DNA of 64,000 bases from WHSW01 sp963740055. Lineage in GTDB: Bacteria; Actinomycetota; Thermoleophilia; Solirubrobacterales; 70-9. Within the stretch, counting starts at the first letter, position 1, and each line of letters opens with the position of its first letter. Shown piece by piece: positions 1 through 7,773 of this stretch. The DNA lies in contig CAVUCL010000004.1 in assembly GCA_963740055.1 (NCBI GenBank), positions 372,001 through 436,000 of the forward strand. Direction: 5' to 3'. Under the pieces are notes generated by a model, which made no database searches, was not told where the DNA came from, and was given only the letters and a program-made list of their open reading frames with translations. The position numbers and the translations under genes are program-made.

Positions 1-127
1 CGCCCTGATGGGCGATGTGCAGCACCCGCCGCTCGGGCCACGGATTCTCGTCGCCCGCCAGGGCGGGTGTGGCGCCGAGCGCGGCGAGGCTCGCGAGCAG
101 CGTCCCGGCGGCGCGGCGAGGGGTCAT
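1..127 (-). CDS. Glycerophosphodiester phosphodiesterase, secreted (N-terminal fragment, cut by window edge)
   Basis: Reading leftwards from an ATG at 125-127, the first 42 codons encode a basic start (TPRR), a hydrophobic Ala/Leu stretch ending ALAG that looks like a secretion signal, then VLHIAHQG at the window edge. That last motif matches the first beta strand and catalytic His of GDPD-family enzymes, which hydrolyse glycerophosphodiesters to glycerol 3-phosphate and an alcohol. The rest lies outside the window. It diverges from the SDR gene at 237, with about 109 bp between them. The family call rests on one short motif, so it is moderately sure. Confidence 0.6.
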   Translation of the reverse strand, partial: MTPRRAAGTLLASLAALGATPALAGDENPWPERRVLHIAHQG

Positions 128-236
128 CGCGGGCGAGTATGCACGCGGAAGCCGACCGGCGCGCCGCTCGCGCCAGGCCTTAGAGTCCGCGACCCTTACA
201 TCGGCTGACGTAGACGAATTGGAGTGAATCGAGAAC

Positions 237-1067
237 ATGGGACTGCTTGAGGGCAAGGCCGCGATCGTCACCGGGTCGGCGCGCGGAATCGGACGGGCGA
301 CCGCGGAGCTGTTCGTCCGCGAGGGCGCGAAGGTGCTGATCAACGACATCGACGGCGACGTGGCCGAGCAGGCAGCGTCCGAGATCGACGGCGAGACCGC
401 CGTCTTCGCCGGCGACCTGACAAAGCCGGACGTGCCCGACGAGCTCGTCTCGACCGCGATCGAGGCCTTCGGCGCGGTCGACATCGTGGTCAACAACGCC
501 GGCTACACCTGGGACGGCGTCGTCCACCGGATGACCGACGAGCAGTTCCAGGCGATGCTCGACATCCACACGATCGTGCCGTTCCGGGTCGTGCGCGCGA
601 TCGCGCCCCACTGGCGCGATGCGGCCAAGGCCGAGAAGGCCGAGGGCAGGGAGGTGTTCCGCAAGCTCGTCAACGTCTCCTCGATCTCGGGGACGATGGG
701 CAACGCGGGCCAGGTCAACTACTCGGCCGCAAAGGCGGGGGTCGTCGGGATGACGAAGACGCTTGCCAAGGAGTGGGGGCAGTTCAAGATCAACTGCAAC
801 GCGGTCGCCTTCGGCTTCATCGAGACCCGGCTGACGCAGGCGAAGGAGAAGGGCGACCAGATCGAGACCGCGAGCGGCGAGAAGGTCGACCTCGGGATCC
901 CCGAGCAGATGCGCTCGATGGCGGCGATGGTGATCCCGTTCGGTCGCCCGGCCCAGCCCGAGGAGGCGGCCGGCCCGGTGCTGTTCCTCTGCTCCGGCCT
1001 CGCCGACTACGTCCACGGTCAGACGCTCAACGTCACCGGCGGCCAGTTCGGCGGCATGTTCACCTGA
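237..1067 (+). CDS. SDR-family oxidoreductase (FabG/3-hydroxyacyl-CoA dehydrogenase-like)
   Basis: Classical short-chain dehydrogenase of 276 residues. The Rossmann nucleotide motif TGSARGIG is at residues 12-19, NNAG at 86-89, the catalytic Ser in NVSS near 149 and YxxxK as Y162 and K166. It ends NVTGGQFGGMFT, like acyl-chain or steroid 3-keto reductases. An insertion of about 12 residues before the catalytic Ser (KAEKAEGREVF) is also found in FabG-like enzymes that act on CoA esters. The ATG at 237 is preceded by GGAG about 12 nt upstream. The SGNH lipoprotein gene starts 5 nt after its stop, so the two may be co-transcribed. The substrate cannot be told from sequence. Confidence 0.85.
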   Translation: MGLLEGKAAIVTGSARGIGRATAELFVREGAKVLINDIDGDVAEQAASEIDGETAVFAGDLTKPDVPDELVSTAIEAFGAVDIVVNNAGYTWDGVVHRMTDEQFQAMLDIHTIVPFRVVRAIAPHWRDAAKAEKAEGREVFRKLVNVSSISGTMGNAGQVNYSAAKAGVVGMTKTLAKEWGQFKINCNAVAFGFIETRLTQAKEKGDQIETASGEKVDLGIPEQMRSMAAMVIPFGRPAQPEEAAGPVLFLCSGLADYVHGQTLNVTGGQFGGMFT

Positions 1068-1072
1068 GTCGG

Positions 1073-1795
1073 GTGCGGATCGTCGCCTCGGTTCTCGCCG
1101 CCTCGGTGATCTCGGCGGCGGGGTGCGACTCGAGCGAGCCGGAACCGGCGGCGCCCGAGGCGAACGCCGATCGGGTCGAGGTCGCGGCGCTCGGCGACTC
1201 GATCACCGCCGGGTCGCCGGGTTTCGATCCGGACCCGGCGGCCCGGGCGCGGCTCGGGTTCGGAGCCGACGAGCGCAGTCAGTACTCCTACTGGGCCGAG
1301 CGCGCCGAGCCGCGGCTTTCGTTTCGCAACTGCGGCGTCTTCGGCGAGCGAACCGACGAGATCGCGGTGCGGCTCGAGGAATGCGCCACCGGCGCCGACG
1401 CGATCGTGATCCAGGGCGGGATCAACGACATCGCCCAGGGACGTCCGGTCGCCGACGCCGCCGCCGACCTGCGCTCGATCGTGGTCGCGAGCCGCGAGCT
1501 CGGCCTCGAGCCGTACCTCGTCGACGTGCTGCCCTGGAACAACGGCCATCCGGTCGCCGACGAGCCGATCGCCGAGCTCAACCGGTTGATCGCTCGCATC
1601 GGCCGCGACGAGGACGTCCCGGTGATCGACTTTCACGACGAGCTCGAGGACCCGGCCGAGCCCGGTCTGATGCGGGCGCCCCTGACCGCCGACGGCGACC
1701 ATCCGTCGATCGCCGGCTACCGCCGCCTCGGCGAGCTGGTCGCGGGCGAGCTCGCCGCGAGAGCTCCGGCCGTCGCGAGCGACGCGGCTGGGTAG
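1073..1795 (+). CDS. SGNH/GDSL-hydrolase lipoprotein
   Basis: Starts at GTG 1073. The N-terminus VRIVASVLAASVISAAGC is a lipoprotein signal with lipobox Cys18, so the enzyme should be anchored outside the membrane. The mature part has GDSL block I as GDSITAG (Ser43), block III as GGIND (oxyanion Gly and Asn) and block V as DGDHPS (Asp and His of the catalytic triad). These features place it in the SGNH esterase/lipase/acetylhydrolase superfamily. The 240-residue length fits a single domain. It follows the SDR gene by 5 nt and converges with the next SDR gene. The substrate is unknown; a deacetylase or thioesterase role on cell-surface lipids or glycans is possible. Confidence 0.8.
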   Translation: MRIVASVLAASVISAAGCDSSEPEPAAPEANADRVEVAALGDSITAGSPGFDPDPAARARLGFGADERSQYSYWAERAEPRLSFRNCGVFGERTDEIAVRLEECATGADAIVIQGGINDIAQGRPVADAAADLRSIVVASRELGLEPYLVDVLPWNNGHPVADEPIAELNRLIARIGRDEDVPVIDFHDELEDPAEPGLMRAPLTADGDHPSIAGYRRLGELVAGELAARAPAVASDAAG

Positions 1796-1818
1796 GGGCT
1801 GCGCCTGCGAGCGCGCGG

Positions 1819-2661
1819 TCAGTCGCGGGGGCGGCGGGCCTCGGCGGGGGGCTCGCCGGAGGCGCCGGGTGGCCAGGCGCCGAACCAGTTGTCGCGCGCG
1901 CCGTCGAGCGTGATCACGTTGCCGGAGAAGAAGTCGCCGGCCGGCGAGGCGAGATAGGCGACCATCCAGCCCCACTCCTCCTCCGTCCCCAGGCGCCCGA
2001 CCGGGACCGTGCCGGGAACCGCGTCGACGACCTCCTTCGGGTACTTGGTCCGCATCGTCTCGGTGTCGAACTGCCCGGCGGCGAGCGCCACCAGCGTGAT
2101 CCCGAACCGCGCCCACTCGACCGAGAGGGTGCGGGTCATGTTCTCGACCGCGGCTCGCGCGGCGCCCGAGTGGACCATCCCCGGCATCCCGTTGTGGGGC
2201 GAGAGGGTGACGCTGAGCACCTTGCCCGCGCGCTGCGGGATGAACGCCTTCGTCGCCGCCGCGTGGGTCATCAGCCAGGTGCCGGTGACGTTGAGCTCGA
2301 TCACGGTCCGAAACCCCTTCGGCGAGATCGCCTCCGCCGGGCTCAGGAACTGCCCGCCGGCGTTGTTGAGCAGCAGGTCGAGCCTGCCGTGGCGCTCGAG
2401 CACCCCGTCGACGAGCCGCTCGACCGCCTCGTCGTCGCGGATGTCCATCGCCTCGCTCTCGGCGCGGCCGCCGATCGCCGCGACCGCGCTCTCCATCTCG
2501 GCCAGCGGCTCGGGGCGCCGGCCGCAGCCGACGACGGTCGCGCCGAGGCGGGCGAGCTCGAGCGCGGCCGCGAGGCCGAGCCCGGTGCCGGCCCCGGAGA
2601 CGAGGCAGATCCGGCCCTCGAGCAGGCCGGGCGCAAAGATGCGCGAGCTCGAATCCACCAT
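1819..2661 (-). CDS. SDR-family reductase of the trans-2-enoyl-CoA/2,4-dienoyl-CoA reductase type
   Basis: 280 residues. The nucleotide motif SGAGTGLG and NNAGG show an SDR fold. The usual YxxxK catalytic pair is replaced by HSGAARAAVENMTRTLSVEW, giving His and Arg. The same HSGAARA pattern is familiar from peroxisomal trans-2-enoyl-CoA reductase-like SDRs, which supports reduction of an enoyl- or dienoyl-CoA rather than a simple alcohol dehydrogenase. It is divergent from the metallo-beta-lactamase gene with only 33 bp between start codons, and convergent with the SGNH lipoprotein gene. The family is secure, the substrate inferred. Confidence 0.75.
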   Translation of the reverse strand: MVDSSSRIFAPGLLEGRICLVSGAGTGLGLAAALELARLGATVVGCGRRPEPLAEMESAVAAIGGRAESEAMDIRDDEAVERLVDGVLERHGRLDLLLNNAGGQFLSPAEAISPKGFRTVIELNVTGTWLMTHAAATKAFIPQRAGKVLSVTLSPHNGMPGMVHSGAARAAVENMTRTLSVEWARFGITLVALAAGQFDTETMRTKYPKEVVDAVPGTVPVGRLGTEEEWGWMVAYLASPAGDFFSGNVITLDGARDNWFGAWPPGASGEPPAEARRPRD

Positions 2662-2682
2662 CGCGGCGGCAGGCTATCGGGC

Positions 2683-2688
2683 TAGTCT
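2683..2688 (+). promoter_or_regulatory. Putative -10 box of a leaderless transcript (TAGTCT)
   Basis: TAGTCT lies 6 nt before the ATG at 2695 and there is no ribosome-binding site between them. This is the spacing expected if transcription starts at the A of the start codon. The same arrangement recurs before several other genes in the window. Confidence 0.5.
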
Positions 2689-2694
2689 GGCCCG

Positions 2695-3600
2695 ATGAGG
2701 GTGCGCGCCGAGACGAGGCCGCTGACGGCCCCGCTCGCCGGCGGCCGCCAGGGCGCGACGGTCAAGGTCGACCCGCTGTGCTGCGGGCGGATGGAGGCAC
2801 CGCGATCGTTCCTCGAAAGCGCCTCCCCGCTCGCGGTCCCGCGGATGCTCGGGATCGGGGTCCCGCGCTCACGCTGGCTCCGGCTGCCGATGCCCGCCTA
2901 CCTGATCCGGCACCCGAGCGCCGGTCCGTTCCTCGTCGACACCGGCCTGCATCCGTCGATCGCATCAAAGCCGAACGAGAACATGGGCCGGCTCGTCGCC
3001 GGCTTCGGCAAGCCCACGCTCGAGCCCGGCGAGGACCTGCCCGCGCAGTTGCGCGCCCGCGGGATCGACGCGAAGTCGATCGGTCTGGTGGTCATGACCC
3101 ACCTGCATTGGGACCACAGCTCGGGAATGTCGGAGTTCCCGCGCGCGACCTTCGTCGTCACCGACGACGAGTGGCTCGCCGCGACCACCGACGGCCGCCC
3201 GATGCTGCGCGGCTACCGGCCCGCTCACTACGACTACGCCTTCGACTACCGGACGCTCAGCTACGGCTCCGAGCTGGTCAGCTCCTACTCGAGCTTCGGG
3301 CGCACCTTCGACCTCTTCGGCGACGGCAGCGTCCGCCTCGCCTCGACCCCGGGACACAGCGCCGGCCATCAGTCGGTGATCTGCCGGCTCGCCGATCGCG
3401 ACCTGGTGATCGCCGGCGACGCGATCTACACGATCGACCAGCTCGACGGCGCGCCCGAGCCGCCGCGGCCGCTCGACCGCCACAAGTGGCGGCGCTCGCT
3501 GCGCGAGCTGCAGCTGTTCGCGCAGCAGTACCCGCAGGCGGTGATCGTCCCGGGCCACGACCCGGAGCATTGGGAGACGCTCGAGCCGAGCTACGCGTAG
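2695..3600 (+). CDS. Metallo-beta-lactamase-fold hydrolase (lactonase-like)
   Basis: 301 residues. The zinc motif HxHxDH appears as THLHWDHSSGM (His136, His138, Asp140, His141). Further ligands are in TPGHSAGHQS, AGDAIY and the C-terminal VPGHDPEHW. The layout matches the N-acyl-homoserine lactonase/glyoxalase II-like branch rather than true beta-lactamases. The chosen ATG sits directly behind a -10-like TAGTCT box, so a leaderless start is likely, although the first 20 residues look poorly constrained and a start near 2760 is possible. The substrate is unknown. It converges with the acyltransferase gene, leaving 3 nt between stops. Confidence 0.8.
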   Translation: MRVRAETRPLTAPLAGGRQGATVKVDPLCCGRMEAPRSFLESASPLAVPRMLGIGVPRSRWLRLPMPAYLIRHPSAGPFLVDTGLHPSIASKPNENMGRLVAGFGKPTLEPGEDLPAQLRARGIDAKSIGLVVMTHLHWDHSSGMSEFPRATFVVTDDEWLAATTDGRPMLRGYRPAHYDYAFDYRTLSYGSELVSSYSSFGRTFDLFGDGSVRLASTPGHSAGHQSVICRLADRDLVIAGDAIYTIDQLDGAPEPPRPLDRHKWRRSLRELQLFAQQYPQAVIVPGHDPEHWETLEPSYA

Positions 3601-3603
3601 CGC

Positions 3604-4386
3604 CTAGTGCTGGGGGCGCGTGGGGGCGCCGGCGACCGCGTCCGAGGCGCCCTCGCGAAGCGACTTGATCACGCTCGAGCGCCCGCGTTCGTCGAGCGCC
3701 GTGTACATCACCTTGACCCGGTCGAAGACCTCGCCCGAAGCCTCGAGTTGCTGCTCGCGATCGGGGCTCGCGACCGGCTCGAAGGCGATCGGCTCGCCGT
3801 ACTGGACCGTCACCTTCGGAAACGAGAGCCGCTTCCAGGCGCGGACGCCATGTGAGCCGTGGATCGCGACCGGGACCACCGGGACGCCGGACTCGAGCGC
3901 CAGGCGCCCGACGCCCGGCTTCGCGTCGCCGAGGTTGCCGCTGCGCGAGCGCCCGCCCTCGCAGTACATGAGCACGCAGCCGCCGCGATCGAGGATCGAG
4001 TGGGCGGTGATGAACGCCTCCTCGTCGTGATGGCCGCGCATCACCGGGAACACCCCGCCGACCCGGTAGATGTAGTCGAGGATCGGGTTGCGCCCGAACA
4101 GCTGCGACTTCGCCATGAAGCGGATCTTCCGGCGGATGTAGGCGCCGGAGAAGAAGTGGTCCATGTTCGAGAAGTGGTTCGGGGCGAGGATGCACGGGCC
4201 CTGCGGGGGGACGTTGGCGACCGCGATCGCCCGCGTCCGGTAGACGAAGACCGCGATCCAGGTCGTGATCAGGCGGACCAGCTCGTAGACCCAGCCGGCG
4301 TCGTGCGTGCGCGACCACTCGTGCACGGGCTGGAACTCCTCCGCCGGGCGGGTCTCCTTGTAGCGCTGTGGCTTCAGGTCGGCCAT
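3604..4386 (-). CDS. 1-acylglycerol-3-phosphate O-acyltransferase family protein (PlsC-like)
   Basis: Glycerolipid acyltransferase with the two hallmark blocks: NHFSNMDHFF (NHxxxxD catalytic block I) and EGGRSRSG (block III, phosphate binding). A hydrophobic segment near residues 38-55 (VYELVRLITTWIAVFVY) probably anchors it to the membrane. It would transfer an acyl chain to a lysophospholipid. The start at 4386 (MADLKPQ) is preferred because the upstream extension to a GTG at 4434 is low complexity. The next gene on this strand is glycerol kinase, whose product glycerol 3-phosphate feeds the same phospholipid pathway; linkage is suggestive only. Confidence 0.82.
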   Translation of the reverse strand: MADLKPQRYKETRPAEEFQPVHEWSRTHDAGWVYELVRLITTWIAVFVYRTRAIAVANVPPQGPCILAPNHFSNMDHFFSGAYIRRKIRFMAKSQLFGRNPILDYIYRVGGVFPVMRGHHDEEAFITAHSILDRGGCVLMYCEGGRSRSGNLGDAKPGVGRLALESGVPVVPVAIHGSHGVRAWKRLSFPKVTVQYGEPIAFEPVASPDREQQLEASGEVFDRVKVMYTALDERGRSSVIKSLREGASDAVAGAPTRPQH

Positions 4387-4440
4387 CGAGTCATGCCGGC
4401 GTCGGCCGGCATCGGTTCCTAAACCCTCGTCCACCGCGGG

Positions 4441-5913
4441 TTACGCCTCGCCCTCGGATTCGTCCGAGGTCGCCCAGCCGCGGGCGCGCTCGACCGCCTC
4501 CGACCAGCGGCCGGTGAGTCGCTCGCGCTCGCCCGGGTCCATCCGCGGCTCGTAGCGCGACGCCTCGCGCCACATCCGCGCGACCTCGTCGCGATCCCAG
4601 AAGCCGGCTCCGATGCCGGCGAGGTAGGCGGCGCCGAGCGCGGTCGTCTCGGCGATCTCGGGGACGATCACCGGCGCTCCGAGCACGTCGGCCTGGAACT
4701 GCATCAGCCAGCGGTTGGCGACCGCGCCCCCGTCGGCGCGCAGCTCGCTGAGCTCGGCGCCGGCTACCCGCTCCTGCGCCCGGACCGCGTCGACGGTCTG
4801 AAACGCGATCCCCTCGAGCGCCGCGCGGGCGAGGTGGGCGCGGCTGGTGCCGCGGGTGAGGCCGACGATCGTCCCGCGCGCATAGGGATCCCAATGCGGC
4901 GACCCGAGCCCGGTGAGCGCGGGGACGAAGTAGACGTCGTCGTTCGACTCCAGCGAGGCCGCCATCGCCTCGGTCTCGGCCGCCTCGGCGACGATCCCGA
5001 GCCCGTCGCGCAGCCACTGGACCGCGGCGCCGGTGACGAACACCGCCGCCTCGAGCGCGTACACGGTCTCCTCGGCGAGCCCCCAGGCGATCGTCGTCAG
5101 CAATCCCTCGCCCGGCTCCGGAAGCTCGGCGCCCGCGTTGAGGAGCACGAAGCTGCCGGTGCCGTAGGTGTTCTTGGCCATCCCGCGCTCGTGACACGCC
5201 TGGCCGAACAGGGCCGCCTGCTGATCGCCCGCGATCCCGGCGACCGGCGCCTCGCCGCCGAACTCGCTCGTCGTCCCGTAGGCGTGCGCCGACGGCAGCG
5301 CCTCGGGCAGCCGCTCGGGATCGACGCCCATCAGCCCGCAGAGCTCAGGGTCCCAGCGGCACTCGCCGATGTCGAACAGCATCGTCCGCGAGGCGTTGGT
5401 GAGGTCGGTCGCGTGGCGTCCGGTGAGCTTGAACACGAGCCAGGAGTCGATCGTGCCGAAGACGGCGTCGCGCGCCGCCTCGACGTTGCGCAGCAGCCAC
5501 TCGATCTTGGTCGCCGAGAAGTACGGATCGATCACGAGGCCGGTCCGCTCGCGGACCAGGTCGGTGTGGCCGGCCTCGATCAGCTCGTCGCAGCGCGCCG
5601 CGGTGCGGCGGTCCTGCCAGACGAGCGCGTTGTGGACCGGCTCGCCCGTGCCCGGGTCCCAGGCGACGACGGTCTCGCGCTGGTTGGTGATCCCGATCCC
5701 GGCCAGGCTCGCCGGATCGGCCTTCGCGTCGGCGAGGGCGTGCGCGGCGACCCGCCGCACGGTCGCCCAGATCTCGTTCGGGTCGTGCTCGACCCAGCCG
5801 GGCCGGGGAAAGTGCTGGGCGAACTCGCTGTAGGCGCGGCCGCGGATGCGCCCGTCGTGGTCGAACACGAGGCAGGTCGTCCCGGTGGTCCCCTGATCGA
5901 TCGCCAGTATCAA
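4441..5913 (-). CDS. glpK: Glycerol kinase
   Basis: 490 residues, the normal length. The N-terminal FGGY-kinase phosphate motif AIDQGTTGTT (residues 4-13) is followed by GWVEHDPNEIW, GITNQRET, WQDRRTA, AGDQQAALFGQ and LTGLGSPHWDPYARG, all characteristic of GlpK. It phosphorylates glycerol with ATP to glycerol 3-phosphate in the cytosol. The start is a TTG at 5913. It lies 12 nt behind the glycosyltransferase gene and ahead of the PlsC gene, so these three may form a short operon. No glycerol facilitator or glpD is nearby. Confidence 0.95.
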   Translation of the reverse strand: MILAIDQGTTGTTCLVFDHDGRIRGRAYSEFAQHFPRPGWVEHDPNEIWATVRRVAAHALADAKADPASLAGIGITNQRETVVAWDPGTGEPVHNALVWQDRRTAARCDELIEAGHTDLVRERTGLVIDPYFSATKIEWLLRNVEAARDAVFGTIDSWLVFKLTGRHATDLTNASRTMLFDIGECRWDPELCGLMGVDPERLPEALPSAHAYGTTSEFGGEAPVAGIAGDQQAALFGQACHERGMAKNTYGTGSFVLLNAGAELPEPGEGLLTTIAWGLAEETVYALEAAVFVTGAAVQWLRDGLGIVAEAAETEAMAASLESNDDVYFVPALTGLGSPHWDPYARGTIVGLTRGTSRAHLARAALEGIAFQTVDAVRAQERVAGAELSELRADGGAVANRWLMQFQADVLGAPVIVPEIAETTALGAAYLAGIGAGFWDRDEVARMWREASRYEPRMDPGERERLTGRWSEAVERARGWATSDESEGEA

Positions 5914-5925
5914 GCTCAGCGCAGG

Positions 5926-6603
5926 CTACCCGCGCCTGCTCCACCAGACGCGGGCGAAGTCGCGAAGCTGGCGGCCGCGGTGGACGAAGCCGCCGAAGGT
6001 GCGGCCGGTCGCGCGATGCTCGAGCTCGAGCTCGAGCTCTGCGATCCGGTAGCCGGCGCGAACCGCGTCGACGGTGATCCCGATCTCCATCCCGTAGCCG
6101 GCCGCGAACGGGAGCACCGCGCGCAGGGTCTCGATCCGCATCGCCCGCTGGCCCGAGATCGGCGCCCGCGCCTGAAAGCCGCAGCGGCTGCGGATCGCCC
6201 AGCGCGCGAATCGCAGCGCGATCCCGAAGCCGCCGCCGAGGCGGCGCGCGAACGCCGCCACCGCGAGGTCGGCGTCGCCGGCCTCGACCGCCTCGACGAG
6301 GCGGCGCAGCGCCGCCGCAGACGCACCGAGGTCGCCGTCGCAGACGAGCGCCAGCTCGACGCCCTCGGCGCCGTCGAGCGCCGCCGCGGCGGCTGCGGTC
6401 ATGTTCGCGCCCTTGCCGTGCGCGCGGCCGCGACTGACGACGCGGGCGCCGCGGCCGAGGGCGATCTCCGCGGTGGCGTCCTCGGAGGCGTCGTCGGCGA
6501 CCCAGATCCCCGCGCCCGGGAAGGTGGCGGCGAGGACGTCGACCGTGTCGCCGATCCGATCGGCCTCGTTGCGGGCGGCGACTATGACGAGCAGCTCTCT
6601 CAT
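5926..6603 (-). CDS. Family 2 glycosyltransferase
   Basis: 225 residues with a GT-A fold. It begins LLVIVAARNEADRIGDTV, the nucleotide-sugar binding strand, then VADDASEDATAEIA, and has a DXD-like metal site in LVCDGDLGAS. GQRAMRIETL and YGMEIGITVDAVRAGYRI match the acceptor region of dolichyl-phosphate mannose synthase-like and glucosyl-3-phosphoglycerate synthase-like enzymes. No transmembrane domain is visible, so it is soluble or peripheral. The donor and acceptor cannot be assigned. It is divergent from the biotin carrier gene across 35 bp that contain a short inverted repeat. Confidence 0.75.
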   Translation of the reverse strand: MRELLVIVAARNEADRIGDTVDVLAATFPGAGIWVADDASEDATAEIALGRGARVVSRGRAHGKGANMTAAAAAALDGAEGVELALVCDGDLGASAAALRRLVEAVEAGDADLAVAAFARRLGGGFGIALRFARWAIRSRCGFQARAPISGQRAMRIETLRAVLPFAAGYGMEIGITVDAVRAGYRIAELELELEHRATGRTFGGFVHRGRQLRDFARVWWSRRG

Positions 6604-6614
6604 CGGTCCGGGCG

Positions 6615-6634
6615 GGGCGGATATTCTCCCGCCC
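6615..6634. promoter_or_regulatory. Inverted repeat between divergent genes, possible operator
   Basis: GGGCGG (6615-6620) and CCGCCC (6629-6634) flank the 8-nt AT-rich spacer ATATTCTC in the 35-bp divergent region between the glycosyltransferase and biotin carrier genes. The spacer includes TATTCT, a possible -10 box 11 nt before the ATG at 6639. It could be an operator or simply a short hairpin. Confidence 0.3.
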
Positions 6635-6638
6635 TCAG

Positions 6639-6851
6639 ATGGCGAACATTGAAGCTCACATCACCGGCACGGTCTGGAAGATCGAGGTCGCGGTCGGCGA
6701 CGACGTCTCCGACGGCGACACGGTCGTGATCCTCGAGTCGATGAAGATGGAGATGCCGGTCGAGGCCGAGGACGACGGCAAGGTCGCCGAGATCCGCTGC
6801 GCAGAGGGCCAGAGCGTGCAGGAAGGTGACGTGCTGGTGGTGCTCGAATGA
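6639..6851 (+). CDS. Biotin/lipoyl-attachment (biotin carboxyl carrier) protein, stand-alone 70 residues
   Basis: A minimal biotinyl domain. It begins NIEAHITGTVWKIEVAVGD and has the biotinylation motif ESMKMEM with Lys36 as the modified residue. The hairpin halves VGDDVSDGDTVVILE and EGQSVQEGDVLVVLE are typical. Such small carriers shuttle CO2 between biotin carboxylase and carboxyltransferase subunits of acyl-CoA carboxylases, none of which is encoded in this window. The stop codon lies in the loop of a perfect 15-bp inverted repeat. Biotin synthesis genes bioBFDA follow about 5.5 kb downstream. Confidence 0.9.
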   Translation: MANIEAHITGTVWKIEVAVGDDVSDGDTVVILESMKMEMPVEAEDDGKVAEIRCAEGQSVQEGDVLVVLE

Positions 6852-6864
6852 GCACCACCAGCAC
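6831..6864 (+). terminator. Perfect 15-bp inverted repeat over the stop codon, probable terminator or 3' hairpin
   Basis: GTGCTGGTGGTGCTC (6831-6845) and its exact complement (6850-6864) enclose the loop GAAT. The left arm encodes the last residues of the biotin carrier (VLVVLE) and the TGA stop begins in the loop. There is no following T run, so it may be a factor-dependent terminator or an mRNA-stabilising hairpin. Confidence 0.55.
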
Positions 6865-6873
6865 GAGCAAATG

Positions 6874-6911
6874 CCCGGCGGCTCCTCCGCTTCGCGTCCG
6901 GGGCCGCCGGG
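6874..6911 (+). repeat. Palindromic repeat element, copy A (intergenic)
   Basis: Arms CCCGGCGG (6874-6881) and CCGCCGGG (6904-6911) pair perfectly around a 22-nt core that starts CTCCTCCGCTTCGCGTCC and ends GGGG. The identical core, inverted, is present at 37182-37209 and 48538-48573 with different arms. Here it is intergenic, between the biotin carrier hairpin and the TTG start at 6927. It is also open in the frame of a short ATG-led stretch (from 6871) that reads MPGGSSASRPG. Confidence 0.65.
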
Positions 6912-6926
6912 GTCGCAGGTAGCACC

Positions 6927-7733
6927 TTGACCGAGGAGCTCGCGGGCGGGCGACTCGTCCTCGACCGCCCGGCGGAGGCCGTCGCCCGGCTGACGCTCAA
7001 CAACCCGGAGAAGCGCAACCCGCTCGATCACGAGGTCCTCGACGCGATCGCCGCGACCCTGCCGCAGCTCGCGGAGGGAATCGAGACCCGGTGCGTGATC
7101 GTCACCGGCAGCGGGCGCGCCTTCTCCGCCGGCTACGACATCGGCGCGATCCCGGCGGAGAGCTTCGAGCGCGACGCCGAGGCCCTCGTCGCCCACCCCT
7201 TCCACGCGGCGATGGAGACGGTCAGCGCCCACCCCTACCCGGTGCTCGCGGCGCTCAACGGCCACTGCCTGGGCGGCGGGCTCGAGCTCGCGGTGCGCTG
7301 CGACCTGCGTCTCTGTGCCGCGAGCGCGAAGCTCGGGATGCCGCCGGCGAAGCTCGGGCTGATCTACGGGCACACCGGGCTCGAGCGGTTCATCGACGTG
7401 ATCGGGGTCGCGCGCACGAAGGAGCTCTTCCTCACCGGTCGCAACCTGAGCGCCGAGCGAGCGGGCGAGATCGGACTCGTGAACGAGGTCGTCGCCGACG
7501 AGCGGCTCGAGGCCGCGGCGCTCGAGCTGGCCGCCGAGATCGCCGCCAACGCGCCGCTCTCGATGCGCGGCAACAAGCGCGCGATCGAGACCCTGGCCCG
7601 GTTCGAGCGGCTGACCGCGGACGAGGAGCGCGAGCTGGTCGAGCTGCGCGAGTCCTGCTTTGCCTCCGAGGATTTCCGCGAGGGCATCGCCGCCTTCGCC
7701 GAGAAGCGCAGGGCGCGCTGGCACGGGCGCTAG
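6927..7733 (+). CDS. Enoyl-CoA hydratase/isomerase (crotonase) family protein, possibly methylmalonyl-CoA decarboxylase-like
   Basis: 268 residues starting at TTG 6927. Oxyanion-hole motifs AFSAGYDI and NGHCLGGGLELA are clear. The second catalytic Glu of true hydratases, normally in PExxLGxxPGxGG, is absent: the segment reads MPPAKLGLIYGHTGLERF. The Tyr in LIYG and the C-terminus (SEDFREGIAAFAEKRRARW) resemble what I recall of E. coli methylmalonyl-CoA decarboxylase ScpB, so a decarboxylase role is plausible. It follows the stand-alone biotin carrier, a context that would suit acyl-CoA carboxylation/decarboxylation chemistry. Crotonase membership is sure, the reaction is inferred. Confidence 0.75.
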   Translation: MTEELAGGRLVLDRPAEAVARLTLNNPEKRNPLDHEVLDAIAATLPQLAEGIETRCVIVTGSGRAFSAGYDIGAIPAESFERDAEALVAHPFHAAMETVSAHPYPVLAALNGHCLGGGLELAVRCDLRLCAASAKLGMPPAKLGLIYGHTGLERFIDVIGVARTKELFLTGRNLSAERAGEIGLVNEVVADERLEAAALELAAEIAANAPLSMRGNKRAIETLARFERLTADEERELVELRESCFASEDFREGIAAFAEKRRARWHGR

Positions 7734-7760
7734 ATCACCCGCACCGCGGGGCCACTCATC

Positions 7761-7766
7761 TACCCT
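7761..7766 (+). promoter_or_regulatory. Putative -10 box of a leaderless transcript (TACCCT)
   Basis: TACCCT is 7 nt before the GTG start at 7774, with no purine-rich ribosome-binding site between them. Confidence 0.5.
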
Positions 7767-7773
7767 CGCCGCT

